NCBI GenBank assembly: GCA_030533445.1 | Contig: CM060080.1 | Location: forward strand, 36,408,380 to 36,472,379 | Source of the DNA: Cyprinodon diabolis | Taxonomy: Eukaryota > Chordata > Actinopteri > Cyprinodontiformes > Cyprinodontidae | DNA length: 64,000 bases | Reading direction: 5' to 3' | Shown: piece after piece, positions 15,001 to 29,698 of the stretch | Numbering within the stretch: the first letter of the stretch is position 1 | How the letters are laid out: the number at the start of each line of letters is the position of its first letter | Notes under the pieces: model-generated | What the model was told of the DNA's origin: nothing | Databases searched by the model: none | What the model saw: the letters and a program-made list of their open reading frames with translations, nothing else | Program-made: the position numbers and the translations under genes

Positions 15001-18000
15001 GGATGAAGTGGTCTGCACATGCATTCTTTGTTATCTGAGAACTGTGCCAGAACTGAACCGTGCCGAGCCCTAATGATGAACTAGTACCAGCGTGTTTCGA
15101 TTGTGTCTGACACGGTCCGGGTCAGTTTTGCGGGCCATGGTGGGAGTGGTGGCCTATTGGATAGGGCATAGAGCTAGGAATCCTGAGGTTCTGAGTTTGA
15201 ACCCCACTCCCACAGACTGCCACTCTGGGTCTCTGAGCAAGACCTTTAACCCAACGCTGCTCCCCGGGGGACCCACAATGGCAGCCCACTGCTCCCCAAG
15301 AGGATGGGTTAAATGCAGAGATTATTTTCTCTAATGTGAGATCAATAAAATTCAATTGTTATATTTACACTCAACAGTTATCTCGGTTACCGAGCTCAGA
15401 CCGTTCTCGGCACGGTTTTATAAAGGTAGTGTAAATGGGGCTTAAGGTACACTGTTTCTAAGGATGACCAAAAGTGACAGAATTAAAACTAAAAATATAA
15501 ATAGTGTCCAAAATGTTAGAATTTCATTGACTTTTATATTTTTTCCTCCATTTCACACAGATTATTCTTAATAATTCAAGATAAATAAAAGCAACCTTTT
15601 AGGGATTTATTTGTTATTGCTTTTATTTCTGTCCATTTTACCCCATCAGAGTAAATTAAATTGTCCTGATTATTGCTAAATCAATAATCAGGACAATTTA
15701 AGTTAATTTTATTATCACTTTGAAATAATCTTTATTTTTACTCCTAACCAGAAATTACATTACCTTGAAAAGAATTGTGTTGCTCTATTAAAAATAAATT
15801 CTTGGTATCAGAATCAGGTTTGAAATTTGAGTATTGTGAGAAACCTACTTACAGTAATCAGTCCTTTAGTGAAGTGCAGGAGTGCTCTAGGTTTTTATAC
15901 TCTTGATACTACAATGGCAAGTTTTTGTTCTTATGTTTTTATCTGTGGTTCACTGATAGGTGCATCTTTAAATTAGAAGACTATCTTTTGTCCGATGGAC
16001 ATATCGAACAATCAAGGCACAGATATTTATGTAGTTATGTCAAAGCATAATATAATATATAATTATCATTAGAAATGACAGCGTATCATGTTATGTATCA
16101 AGGCTCTCCTCTAACACCATAAAGATAGAGAAAAAAAAATGTACACGCTGAAAACTGTTGCAGTAGTTTTCCACCATAATCATAGCTTTTGTTTTGATTA
16201 AGTGATTAATCTCTAAATCCTCAATGGAAATTATTCATTGACTGTTTTTAAACAAGCGAAATGAAGCAACATTAAAAACAACAGAATCGTTCATCATCAC
16301 TGTCATGTCTAATAAAAATCAAACTGTAGTTTGTGCTCATGTGCTTTGGCTTGGACACAATGGCCTTCTGTTGCAACCTACTTTCCAAGTTCGGAGTACC
16401 TTGCAAAGCTGGGGGATATTTTTGGACTAACAAAGCAGGTGAGGTAAGAAGCGTGTTGCATTCTGGTTACTGAAATGTACTCCAGAGTCAAGGAAAGCAG
16501 GAGAAAGACCTTGGAGATAAAGTCAATGGCCTTTCCATGGCCAGCCATGGAAGGAGTGCTGGCCAGTCAGAGCTCTGAAAACAAAACACGGTACAGACTA
16601 AACACATTCATGCTCTGGAAGGCTGTTCTCATCAGTGGACCGCTGCACATGAGTGCATTTCATTGTATGTGGTACATGTTCACTCGGTTAAGACCTAAAG
16701 CGGAAAAAGAGGGGAAGGCGAAAACAAAAGGCTCCAGGTTTTGCTTCCTTTTCATACAACGGATAACAGGAGCAGGAGAATACAGATTTCCATTTTAGGC
16801 AGGAAATGCATGAATGAAGAAAACAAATAGGAACCAAACAGGGCTCTGCATCAAAAACCCAAACATGAACGACTTAATAAAGCATTCAATGATCTCCTAC
16901 ACTTATATTCAGTAACAAAAGGAACCTTTCCATATTTTGTCACAACCCTCAACTTTAATTGAACTTTCATACAATCGGCAAAGAGAAAGTATTGCATAGC
17001 TGTAAAGTACAAGGAAAATGCTCACCATCTAAAGAGTGTAGCAAGCATTTGTATTCATCCCAAATTATAGTGTTACTCCTGTATACAATCCAATGAAACT
17101 GTTTTTTTTAGAGATTATTCAACCTAAACAGAATCCCCCTATGCAGGGGCCTTAGAGGCCACATACAAATAATGGAGAACACTCGCATTCCACAGGTAGG
17201 GAAATGGGGTAATATCATCTAGTTGGAAGTTCAGAGGTAAATCGAATGTACCATTTAATCCGAAAACATGGCTGGGCCGTAGATGTACTGTTTTAACCAA
17301 TAGAAAAAATAAACTACAGTAGCTTCGTTTTGACTCGTAGAAAGCAGTACTAACGCGGTTTTAGTTGCAGAATTAACTCCTTACCAACTACCTGATTTTA
17401 AGTTGTGCACAAAATTCAGGCATATCCAAATAGCATTGCTTTTTAAAGCTACAGTGTGTAATAATTACAGGGATATACAGTCAGAAATGTAATATATTAT
17501 ACATAACTATGTTATTTTATCATCATCTACGAGCTCAGCCTCTTAACCTTAATATTTGCGTTGCCTTAGAATTCGTTATTTATAATTGCATAGGAGCAGG
17601 TCTCGCAGCCATGGAGGCAGACATCTTTGCGCTACGGCAGCGCAGAGCCAACAAACTAGCGATTGCGAGATCGCCAAAACGTCACAACGATGAAGATATA
17701 TCTATGTAAACAAACCTCATCACTTATGAAGGTAGGTGATGCGGACGTCGTGGAAGACATTTTGTCCCGTAACGCTCGCCGTACTGTTGGGGGGGGAGAA
17801 GCGGTGGGGGGGAGATGTTCATGTTGCTGCAGTCTGCAGTCTGACCGCTAGATGTCGCTAAAAGTTACACACTGTAGCTTTAAAAGTATTTCTTACATCC
17901 TACATGCTTGCAAATGGATGGATTTTAAAGTGCAAGCCGTTGAGTTGTTGGTGTTAAAAATCTAAACACTGTGCCTGTTACACAACGCTGACCATACCAG

Positions 18001-21000
18001 TTACAATATTTGTTTTCTCAGAGAAATATGCCACTGGTAGGGCATACATCATAGCATGCATTTACTAGACTTGTTCCTCTAGTTGAAAGTATGTGTGCAA
18101 CATTCTGTATCAATCTACAGGTCTTTTTGTATGAAATAGATTCACTTGGCACATTTATCTGTTGAAATGTGGCATATCCTGATTTATGCATTTATTATTT
18201 ATTGAACCATTAAAAAAACACACGTTTTCTTATTTTGTAGGCAGTTAATTTTCTACTTTTTTATGCAGGGAATAAATGTAAGGTCGTAATATCCATAGTA
18301 GGAGCCAATATCTCTTAATCAAGTGTCAGACACACATTAAACACGACAAACTAAGGCCAAGGATAAATACTGACCATAGGTTCTGCTTGTCTTTTAAAAA
18401 CTCTCCTAACTGGTTGCTACTCCGTGTCAAACATTTTTTGGAAACTTGCTGTTTCAGAGTGTACGGTTAGTGAGAAGAGAAGTAGGCATGCAACATAGGC
18501 TGTGAAAATCTGTTTTACTCAATAGATTAATAAAAGAAAACTCATTTGACTTAAAAAAGTGGGATTTGCTTTGATAGGAAGCTAACATGGACCTGAAAAC
18601 AAACACCCCTGAAAGAGCAACCGGAAACTCTGGTGAATTTGTAGATTTTTGCCGCAAAAAAGTTTTTAAATTCTATGCCTTACATTATGATGAAAGAAAA
18701 ACAAGTTTTCATGGATTACACTCTATTATTTTACTGTTGGTTGATAAATGTATGGACTAAATATATGGCATCCCTATGTGTTAAAAGACAAAGGTAACAG
18801 TATCAGACTGCGGACTGAATTTAATGCCTGTCACACTTCTAAGATTTCTATTTTTAAACTCTTTTAAAATTATATTTTCCAGAGCATAACATAACATGTA
18901 AGTATATTATTGACACTGTAACAAGGAAAGGTAAAATAGGTGTGAATACTTTTTCAAAGCACTGTAAAGGGATGCTCCATGCAAATAACTGCACAAGACT
19001 GTGTGTCATAAGAAAATCCCAAGATTAATTAATCATCATGTTATTACAACCATTCTTACTCAGTTAGAATCCAAATCAGACAATAAAAGTTGAAACATTC
19101 TGTTAATGTCAAAGTGAGCTTGACCAGAATTTCCTGAGAAAAAAAATCTGGGTTTTAAAAAGGAAGATTGGGCTCTATGCCAGAGATTCAGGCCAAAATT
19201 AGAACAGCGTTCCACTTTAGTTTTAAACTATGGGAACAGGACTGAGCTCAGCTGCTGACCATCAACATAAAGAAAGAGTATTTAAGGACAATTAAGTATT
19301 TGATAAATGTTGGAAAATGAGTGGAAATCTCAACATACGTACACAAGAAGATGGTTATTAGAGCTAATGTAATAGTGTAATGCTTTTTAAAGAGGCAGCT
19401 CCTGTAATCACCGGCTGTAGTCGGTGCCAACTGCGGGTCTCTTTTTACGAGGGCAGTTTTACAATAAACCCTGGAAAAGTATTTAGGTTTTGTGCGTGTG
19501 TGTTTTTATGATGTTGTCAAGGGTGATGGCAAAGGACCAATAAATTGAAACGTTCACTCTTCATTAAAACCAGAAATGTTTAGAAGTTAGGTCAGAGGAT
19601 GGAGTAAAAGTGAGAAATATTTAGTTCTTAAAACAACATTAATGATCTCTGAGCAGCACAAATGCAAAAACAAGAGACTGCACGTGAAAGTCGGGCATGA
19701 ATCTCTGTACAAGTCACCCATTCAACGTCAAAGTCTTAAAAATGCTGCGGTCTGTGTCCAACAGTGGACAGCTGCAGCAGAGGCGAGGGTCTCCCGGTTC
19801 TTGTCCCACACTGTCCGTGTAGGTTACACAAACACAATAGCTGGGCTCAGAGCAAAACTGAAATGCCTTTGTTTAGACACAGAGATAAACTAAAATGTCA
19901 CAGGAGATCCCGCTTCTTCCTGTGAGGAATTCCACAAGGAGAGGGGAAAAATAGGGAGAAACCTGGAGACAACGAGGACAGGAGAGAGGAAAATCGCAAA
20001 CAGACAGAAGAGACAGGGAGGAAGCTGTTTGGCCAGAGTTCAACAATGCTCTTGTTCGTCACACTTGGACAGCATTTGTAGGTCAAATTAGCATGGAGGA
20101 GCAGCGGGGCTGTGAGAAAGGGAGGAGGGAGAGACGTGCGCTGACCAAACTGAGGGGCATCTCATCATGGGAAGCTCTGCGTCCACACAAGAACTAAGCA
20201 CAGCAGAACAGACAGGCATAGAAGATAAAGGAGTAATGTAGTCTAGCGGAGCATTCAGCTTAGCAGAACCCACACCTGACACTGAAACTGGGGCAAACGG
20301 CTGCATTACATATAAACACATAAAGGAATATCTGGAAATGGTTTGGAGCTTCATCGCTCCTCCCCCAGTTCCTGTTGAAAGGACCAAAGTAGAACACTGC
20401 AAATTGGAGCTACATGTCAGACTCTTTACGCAAGCAGGGGATGACTTCTCCAGGTTTCAGACTGATGATGCCTTGGGGGATCTTCATAGGATAAAGCTAT
20501 ATGACAGGTTCCCCCACTGTGAAATAAGGTGGGGAGATGATATTGTAATTCATAATCTGGCTGGGATTCATGAAGGTTGAGAATGAGCATGAAAAGGGCA
20601 ACTCATTGAAAATAGAAAGGAATATCTTTCCTCAATTTAAGGTCCTTCATTTTTTTTAACTTGTTCCCATTTTGTCACATTAAAACCTCCAGTTTCAATG
20701 TATTTTACTAAGATTTAATGCTACTGAACAGCAAATAAAGGTGATGTGATAAAAAAAAGAACCAACAGCTTTCAAATTGTATTTATTAATAAAATGTCCA
20801 ACAGATCGTTTAAGAAGTCCAGACATTCTAGGACCGTCTTTTGGTGCCATTGGAGCTGCTAACCTTTTTGCGTGTGTGCCTACCAGCTTTGCATATATAG
20901 TTAGATTGTTCTTGCCTTTTTATCTGGTGTCTGTAGAAATCATGTGCTTATTCAAATCGTCTAACAATAAGCAATATATCACACAAAAAATAAATGTCTA

Positions 21001-24000
21001 AAACTCCTACTTTTGACTAAAACCCTTGAAGATGTTCCATACTAGGACTTTGTGTAGTGGTGCAAAGTCCAGTTGGGAGAGGAGGGACCCACAACAAGAC
21101 TGTCTGAAGTTTCTTCTATTGGAAAAAGGGATCAAGTCAGACTCTTAGAGAAAAAGAAAAGCCTCACACGACACAATCTCCACCACTTCCTGATAAACAA
21201 AACCCATAATCCTCCATCAAGGACTGATAAACAGAGAAGTCACTCCAAAGAACACGTGTCACAGGTCCTAGAGCCAAGTAACGTTCTTTAAGAGCTGCAT
21301 CCAACTCTTTGAATTGCACCTGTCAAGTAAGGTGAGATTTAAACGTCTATGGCTATTGACTATTGTATTTTCCAGACTATAGGGCACACCTCACTATAAG
21401 CTGCACGCACTGAATTCTTTGAAAACACTGGAAACATACATATATAAACTGCACTGGGCTATAAGCCAGTGATATCTACTGAACTGCCTTCCATCAAACC
21501 TGTAGCGGGAGCTCTACATATCACCAATAGAGTAGGGACAAAGAAGAATGCTAGCTCCCGTTAGCTTGTTGGCTCACAGCAATAAGAGCTCCTACTGAGA
21601 GATGGGGCCTCATCAGCTCTTTATTTCAGCTCTGCAAGAGTTGAGCCCGGACTCTTCATTGGTTAGAGAGCTTTAAGTTGGCAAATGACTGTCAGACTAT
21701 GTCGTGTCTGCTGCTTGGATGTTCTTGTGCAAAATTAAAATTAGCCCCTTATCATTTATTTCCAACTGTGACTCCCCCCTCTGGGTGTTAGGAAAATCCA
21801 CAGAAAAGCCGCACCCTGTTTTAAGCCGCATAGTTTAAAGCGTGGGGAAAAGTAGCGGCTTATTGTCCGTAGAATATAGTATTTGGAAAATTTGTGACCT
21901 CTGCTCACTATGCAGGAATCACTGATCCCTTTCTTACATTCCTTAGAGTCTATCAATTTGTGTTCAAGTTCCTGGATGATAGTCTCTACTTTGTGATAAC
22001 ACTTCTCACAAATGAAGAATATTTTGCAGCAGGGAAATAACAGAACATTCACTGAGCCCATGAGCACCACATTCTTTCAAAGGTGTTTGTAGAAAAGTTC
22101 TGCAGATGTGCTGGATTTTCGAAACCCATAGAAAACTGTGCCATTAAAAATGTAAATACAAGGATTTGGATGAAACTTTATGGGATTTTAGTTTATCTAC
22201 TCAGGATAATTGGGATGTGAGTACCTTTAATCATTATTTCTCATTTTAGGAATCAAACTTTTGTGATATTTGTTATATTTACAGAACCCTCCATTCCTGG
22301 TAATAGATACCACACGACATAACCTCTACGGTCATAAATCTCTTTTTTTGCTGACATCTTGTTGTTCATTTGCTACTCTGTTTGTTTCTGACTACAACCA
22401 GCCTAAAATGCTCTTTTGGCTTTCACTCTAACTAGGAGACGAGGAGGGCTGAATCTCACATGTGCATGAGAGATTACTCCAGGACACAGAAAAACTATTC
22501 TTCTCCACTCTGCTGAGCCACTGACACACAGACCTAGAAACAGAGCGAGCAATTCAAATCTTGCACAGTATCGACAGAGACAGAAAGAAGGAGGAGGAGG
22601 GGAAAAACCCCGGCAAATGGACTTCATTTGGCAGTGATAAAAAAAAATAGTGCTCCAAGCCAAGTCCTTAGCAATGACGTCTTTAAACTGAGATTTAACT
22701 GTGAAAGATAACTTGAGGAGGCAGCTGTGACTTTGGCAAATGAGAGCTGGGGGCTGCAGAGGCGATGTGGACCCCCTGTCCACTTCCTCTCCTTTATGTC
22801 CCTCCTGCATTAGTCAAGGAGTAAACAATGTTGCTCGCTTTTTGTTTAAATTCCCTTCTAATGCTTCTTGTTTTAGGCACTATAGAAAAGCATTATAGAT
22901 ATTATAATTGCTCAACAATCGTGAATTGTTTTTCTGCTTTAAGTCGACAGCTGGTTTCTATTATGGATCTTCACTCCCTTCCAGAACAGCTTTCTTCACC
23001 TGGCAAAAGTCTTTAACCTTCCTTACTATCTACAATGTATTTTTCCCCAAAACGTCTGTTATTACAGCTACAAACTCTGTATTATTTTGTATTTAATGGG
23101 CAGTGCACAAAAAAAAAATACTATTTCGATCAGTATGCCTGATCTAAATCCTTTGGAAAATCTTTCAGTCTGATTATAGCTGCAAAAAACACAAAACAAT
23201 TCTCAGAATATCATCTTGCTGATGTATAAGTCCATCTCTAATTCAAGGCCATGAAGACAAAGAGGAGTATGTTTTGTACACTTGTAAAAATGCTCTGTAG
23301 GGAATTGTTGTTGTTTTCTGTTGGGGGACAGAAGAAAATCAAAATAAATTAGCTATTTTGGTAAAAGGTGAACAATTTTTAAAAACAAAAAAAAAGTCTT
23401 TTAAGCTTTTGGCAAAGATCCCGTAACCAAAATGTCTGACAGAAAAGGTTGAAAAGGTTTTCAGAAATATAGTTGCAAATATGAAGTAAAAGCTTTTTAC
23501 CTCTTAGAATATGATTTAGAAAATATCCTAGACTGCTGCGTCATTCCACAATAAAATCAGCTTTTTTCCCCCAAATTATTTACTCTGTTTTTATATTCAT
23601 CCGTCATCAACCAGAGAAATATGCAATTCTGACATTAATGGATAAATCTGACGTACTAGCATGGAGGATCCGTCAATAAAGAGACAATTCTTGGAGCAGG
23701 AAAAGAGGTCAGATTTAAATCCACTAGCTTTGTCCTCCATGGGTGCTCTGTCGCCCACCCAGGGTCATCAGAGGAATGCCTTCAGGCAACCGGGCTAATG
23801 TGAGTGGACATGATCATGCTCAAGACAGAGGCAGATGAACCCAGAACCAGAGCATGGTGGGGATAAAAAGAAGCGCTGAGAGGAGTGTAGCTGTCTGCAC
23901 AGCGTAGGTCATTTCTTTCTAAAGCCGTACAAAGGCAGCTCCAACACAACAAGGGACAAGCAGAGAGGTTGTGGCGGAAGAGTAAACTCCAATAACAAAG

Positions 24001-27000
24001 GAGAAAAGATAAACCATTTCATCGACTTGTTTCACTGGTTCAAAGTTTACCACGTTAAAAAAAAAACAAAAAAACATCAGTTTAAATTGGCTCTGGAGAA
24101 ACTTGCTATGATAGAATTAGCCACTCTTTATCTCCACCCCGTCTCAGCTTCCAGAAACACCCTCCAATCAAAGCCACCCAAAGATATCTAATCGCCCCGA
24201 TCACAACCAGGACATGAAAAGCCTAGTGAGTCCAGACACGCAGCTTCTAAAGCAAACTGACTTCTGGGTAACAGATGGAGCTGATATCATATCCCCCAGT
24301 GACCATCTGTGTAAAACCAGCACAACACACATCCCTTTTCCTGGTATTTCTGCCAAGACTAGGATGGGGAACCTTGTGTGCCTCTTTAAAAGATATGAGA
24401 TGTGTTTGTTGATATGACAGCTTGTGGACAGAGTTCAGATTGGCACCAACACGGGTTCCAGACATAACAGGGCACAGAATAAGACAGCAAAATATATTTT
24501 AAAAAGCACGTTTTGGCAGCACAACTACAGTGCAGAGCAGATATATTCATAAAATCTTGGACTCTTCCACATTTTGTAACATTTCACCCACAAAGTTTAA
24601 TGCATCAAATTTAGAAACACAAAGTAATGAAGTGGGAGGAAATAGATGGAGAGGTTTTATGCAGATTTAGATTAATAAAACAAGAAAAACCTGTAAGAAG
24701 GTGTTCTAGTCAGATGAGTTAATAATTTAAATAGTTTGCAAACATGCAAAACACCATCTTTGGGGACAGTTGGCAGCTGTAGCTGCCTGTTACATTATAA
24801 CGTCTGACAAAAGCTGCAGAAAACATCTAATAAATGGCTGATCTAATTGGAAATGTGTTGCCAGAGTTGAAAGTTGAGGTTAACAGGCGTCAAATAACTT
24901 GGATATACATGAGCATAATTTGAAAAAAGGGTAAAACTCAAGGTAAAGCTATATTCCCACCTTTTTTTGACATTTTGAGCACATGCAACCTCTATCATAC
25001 TTTTCATGACAGCCTGAGCAACACAGATCTGATTCCAATGCGACCGACGCCACTTGGCTATGCGTTCCTTATTCCGATACGTATCTGATCTTCCCAAATG
25101 CGACCTGTTTCTGAACAGCCAGGTCGCATTCATCCCACCTGAACATCATTAATACTCAAAGGCTCCTATTCTGCATCTTGAAATGCAGAAGCAGAAAAAA
25201 AAACATGGTGGACGATAATGCAGAGAGCATTTCTATCTTCTTGAAAAGATTGCGTCGTTAATGTGCTGGCTCAAGGTGGAAAAGAAATGAAAGGTTGCTA
25301 GATGCGCCCCAGCTCTACCATCCATGTTAACTTCCGTAAACACAGAGCACGCTCGCTTGTGACGTCATTGCGTCCTCTCCTGCACATGCGGGACACTAAA
25401 GCTGTATCATTGCAGTTCACACGGGAGTATGGGGTACATTTTAGGACATGATCGGTTCTCAGGAAAACAGTTCAGTCCTTAGGAAACATGTTTGTTCTCA
25501 AAAGAAATGTTATCAGTTCTCAGGTATCATAAAATATTGGAGCTCTTTTTAAAAAATCTAACACATCTGGGGAGATCTTGGAGTTTAACAAAGATACATT
25601 CTCTCCTAAAAGCTCCTTCAATGTTTATTTTGGATCTTACAAAGCATTTATAAATATATTGGTTTTTAACTCCAATTTTTACCGCCATCGTCCACCATTT
25701 CTGTCCAAGCTGACCCATCAGTGTTGACCTGCAATGGCTCATGGGAAATGAAGGATCACGTAGGATACTACCGATCCCATGATGAATCCTGCTGACACGT
25801 TTTTCTCTCCAGTGCTGAGTATATTGGTCATAGGAACTGGCAGCTTTTCTTTCAGAGACCTGATAACTGCTTACCTGAGATCTGAGGATCTTGTACATTT
25901 TACATACAAGTTGCATATATTTATAAATGTGAACAACCAAGCAAAACAAATGGATTTCACACAAAAAAAATCTGAACTGAGCATTAAGGCCTGCAGTTTG
26001 AATGTAGCCTGTGTGCAAAGTGATAAAAACAGAACTTTCAAACACGCAGCAGCAAATACAGCAAAATGTGCTCCTATGAAGCATTGAATACAATGTTATA
26101 AAACACTTTCCAGAGTTTATTAGATAGAAAATAACATTTTTCAACTGTGTTTGCTTTAGCACAGAATATTCCATTAAAACTGAAGTTTACAGGTCTTTGT
26201 ATTCAAATATGAGGCAGATTTAACCCCAACTCAGATCAATCAGGATTAACAGTAAATAACATGCTTTAATAACCTACATAAGAACATGTAATAAGCCATT
26301 ATAAAGATGGGAACATTTCTTACAGGGAAGATAAGTACAGGATTTTTTCCATGAAGAATAACAGGTTTATCCCCTGCAACCTATTTTTATTGGAGCTAGT
26401 CTTTATAGAAAGTTTGTTACCTCCTGCTGTGATGCATAGTGAGGGTCTGCAGGGTCCACAGACCAGTAGCAGTAGTCAAAACAAAACTCCAGAAGCTTCT
26501 CTCTGGAATCTACAGCTCCCTCTGACCGCCCGTCCAACTGCAGAGATAATGAAACACATACAACTGCTCATCAGAAAACAGTTGAGAGGCCAGTTGAGTC
26601 ATGATTAGTTTGCAAAGCAAAAGTTAGTGAATATTTCTCGTATTTGTCGTGCTTTTTGCACAGCATAACCTCCTGCTTAACTGCTTGAAAACGCAGATTT
26701 TACACAGATTGAGTATCTCTGCGTCTAGTAGCAAACTTAAAACCAGCGATAAATGCAAACATGTTTTTACAATGGAGGCAACTACAGAGTGGAATGGCAA
26801 GCAAGCTGTTTCCATTCATTAGCGATGCACTTACTCCTGCGATATGCATCAGCGCACTGACACTTACCGCCTTTCTGCTATGTAGGAGTGAATAATGAGC
26901 TGAGGACAAACATGACGGCAGTATTTAAAGCAAATTCAGATTACGCGTCAATCAAGCATCTCAGCAATTCTCCTAAAGCCCCGCGTTCAACTCACAACCT

Positions 27001-29636
27001 GACCTGATCTGTTTGTTTAAAGCGTTTCGCAGACCCCCCCAGTTTACCAGACAGTCCTGGAATAACTACAGTTAGATGAGACATTTTAAGCCATAGTTAA
27101 ACACTTCATTTTCATTGCATTAACAGAAATGTAATCTATGAAGTTGGCATCAGGATCAAAATGATGCTTCATGGCCGTTTTGTCATCCGTCTGCTGAAGA
27201 AGCTCCAGTCAAGACTTGATTAGCGATTCAATCAAGGTCATTTGACATACTTCAAAGTCACCTGTTATGTTCAAATCTACTCTTTTGATTTGATTGATTA
27301 AGATAGATACCGTAATTTTCGGACTATAAGTCGCACCTGAATATAAGCCGCAGAAGCTAAATTGCATGATTTGTACATATACAAGCCACACCGGACTATA
27401 AGCCGCAGGTTTTTTTATGTTTAATTACCATATGGTTGGTGCATAGAGAGGATTGTCGGGAAAGAGGCAACTGTTTGGGGAAGCTCCTATTTATTAACAT
27501 TTCAACACAATTGAATTGAGACAATTCTTCCTGCTGGCGTCTCCAACGTCTCACCATTGACTCGTTGATTCCAAGGTTACGTGCAGCGGTTCTATTTCCT
27601 TCGTTTACTGCCAAATTGACTGCCTTTAACTTAAAAGCTGCATCATATGCATTTCAACGTTTGTTTTCCATAAAGAGGAAACACACAAACTGTCTTCCGC
27701 TCGCAATGTCCGTCTTTCTTGGAGTCTGCTTCCGGCGGACATCCCCATTCCCGCGCGCGGCTACTTGTGTGTTGAAGCAAATGTGATGTCAACATGGTGG
27801 ATGGTAAAATCCATAGATTTAGGTACCGTATTACCCTAGTGGCCTTTGGCTGTAAAAGTCCATAGATAAGCCGCATTGTTATATAAGCCGCAAGGTCGAA
27901 AAATGGGGAAAAAGTCGCGGCTTATAGTCCGAAAATTACGATATTAGAATTTATATCTCAAAGACTTCTAACTAAATCTTCATGTTTGAAAGTTTGAAAA
28001 AAACAACTTTATTTTCACCAATTAGATGAGATAAGATCTGCCTTTATTCCTCCACAGTGAGAACATTTTGAATGTGACAGTTGCTAAAACACGTAGACAG
28101 AAGACTTATTTACTGGACACTTATAATTATGAAAGTATATATTTAAAAGTGTAGCTGCTTTAAGAGAAGAAAGACTATGCAGTTATAAATAAAAAAGCAG
28201 CAGCCTGTTAACAGAATAATGTGAAAAACTGCAATAAATTTTACTGTAAAAGATATTTTTGGGACAGATAAAAAATATTGACATCTGAAGTCGTTTTAAC
28301 ATCAGAGTTCTTTAACTTCTCTAAAAATTATACACTACTGTTAAAATTTGCATATATTTTCATATTGCACTGTTGGATCCTAAGAAGGTTCTATGAAGAG
28401 CTTTAAAATGGAAAAAGAATAAATGGAAACTAGAGATCAAAAATTGTGAGCAGCATATTTATAAAAAAAACTAATTAACTCATAGTCTGGTCATTAACTG
28501 ATCAAAATAGTAAAAGAGTAAATCTGTGCACAAATTGGCATTCCATGTCATTTCATGTCAAGTAACCCCGCTGTGAAGCACTTTTAATGGCAAAGATGAA
28601 AAAAACTCACCATGGGATTTTAAAAGACAGAAGAGAGGTTTTAATCTCTCTTAAGAAAAACAATTAACCTTGATGGTCCTGATGGCTTCCAAAGTTACTG
28701 GCATGACAAGGAGATGCTACCTTCAACGTGGCACAGCAGAGGGGCGGCATCATGATCTGGGCTGCTATTTCCTTCAGTGGATCACTGAGGCTCCAGGTTG
28801 TCCTCAAACAGCAGCTGGCTGTGTGGAAATGTTGCAGCAGGCGTCCCTCATCACTTTTTAACGGGAGAACAACATTGGTCCATCCTGATCTTAATCCAAC
28901 TGAGAACACTGCACAATGTGAAGCTATATTCAATACTTGAGGCAACATTCCCAATAGCCTTTGGGAATCACTAGCGTCAAGAATGCCAAACCAGATTTAT
29001 GAAGTGATCAGCAATAGTGGTGGAGCTACTCATCATTACTGATCAGTTTTTTAAACTTTCCTTTCTATTTTAAGAGTTTTTGTTTAGTTTTTTTCAGCTG
29101 TGGTCTTTTAATCAGCTGATGAACAGCCTATTTGACTGATTTAAATAAATAAAATATTCTTTATTAGATTTATAAAATCAATAAATTAATGAATTCACTC
29201 GATTCAATTAAATCTGCACAAATTTGATCTCTCGTTCCCATTTCTTCTTTTTTCATTTTGAAGCTCTAATTAGAACCTTTTTAAAATCCAACAGTGAAAA
29301 TGTTAATTCACGCTCATTTTAACCTGTTAAGATTTTGATCAGAAGTACATTAAAGCTCGGTTTATACTTGATGCATTGCTCCAGGAGCGGAGGTCTGTAT
29401 GTCAACAGAAATGGTCACGCACCTCCGAATTTTGCTAACTTGGGGCAGGTCACATGCACACAGTTTCATTCATAATGAACGCTAAGCTAGCACTTAACAC
29501 ACACAAAAAATCACTTCAATAACAGAAGGAAGAGGGTGACAAAAAAACTGTTGAAAAAAAGAGGTAAGAAATATGTTCACCAGTTATAGTTAGATAGTAC
29601 ACATTACAGGGTTTATACAGGAATGAGGAACTGGAA

Positions 29637-29698
<62 letters not shown>

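Larger units (their letters stand above)
18969..26420. other. remainder of stard9 intron 3 (right part)
   Basis: Apart from the repeats listed separately, this stretch is AT-rich intron with poly-purine tracts. Several open frames (for example 20338-20580, 22403-22810, 25527-26174) show no family resemblance, no splice support and no codon bias that I can see. Confidence 0.5.

Noticed and set aside
20338..20580. 80-codon plus frame with a tidy amino-acid composition
   Set aside because: Looked protein-like, but no family is recognisable, flanks lack splice sites or promoter, and it lies inside a long intron on the opposite strand.
22403..22810. 135-codon minus frame
   Set aside because: No recognisable domain and no conserved neighbours; probably chance in a GC-richer patch of intron.
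25527..26174. 215-codon open frame on the minus strand in stard9 intron 3
   Set aside because: Longest anonymous frame, but low-complexity hydrophobic/Cys composition, no family resemblance, no start context and no splice continuity with stard9.
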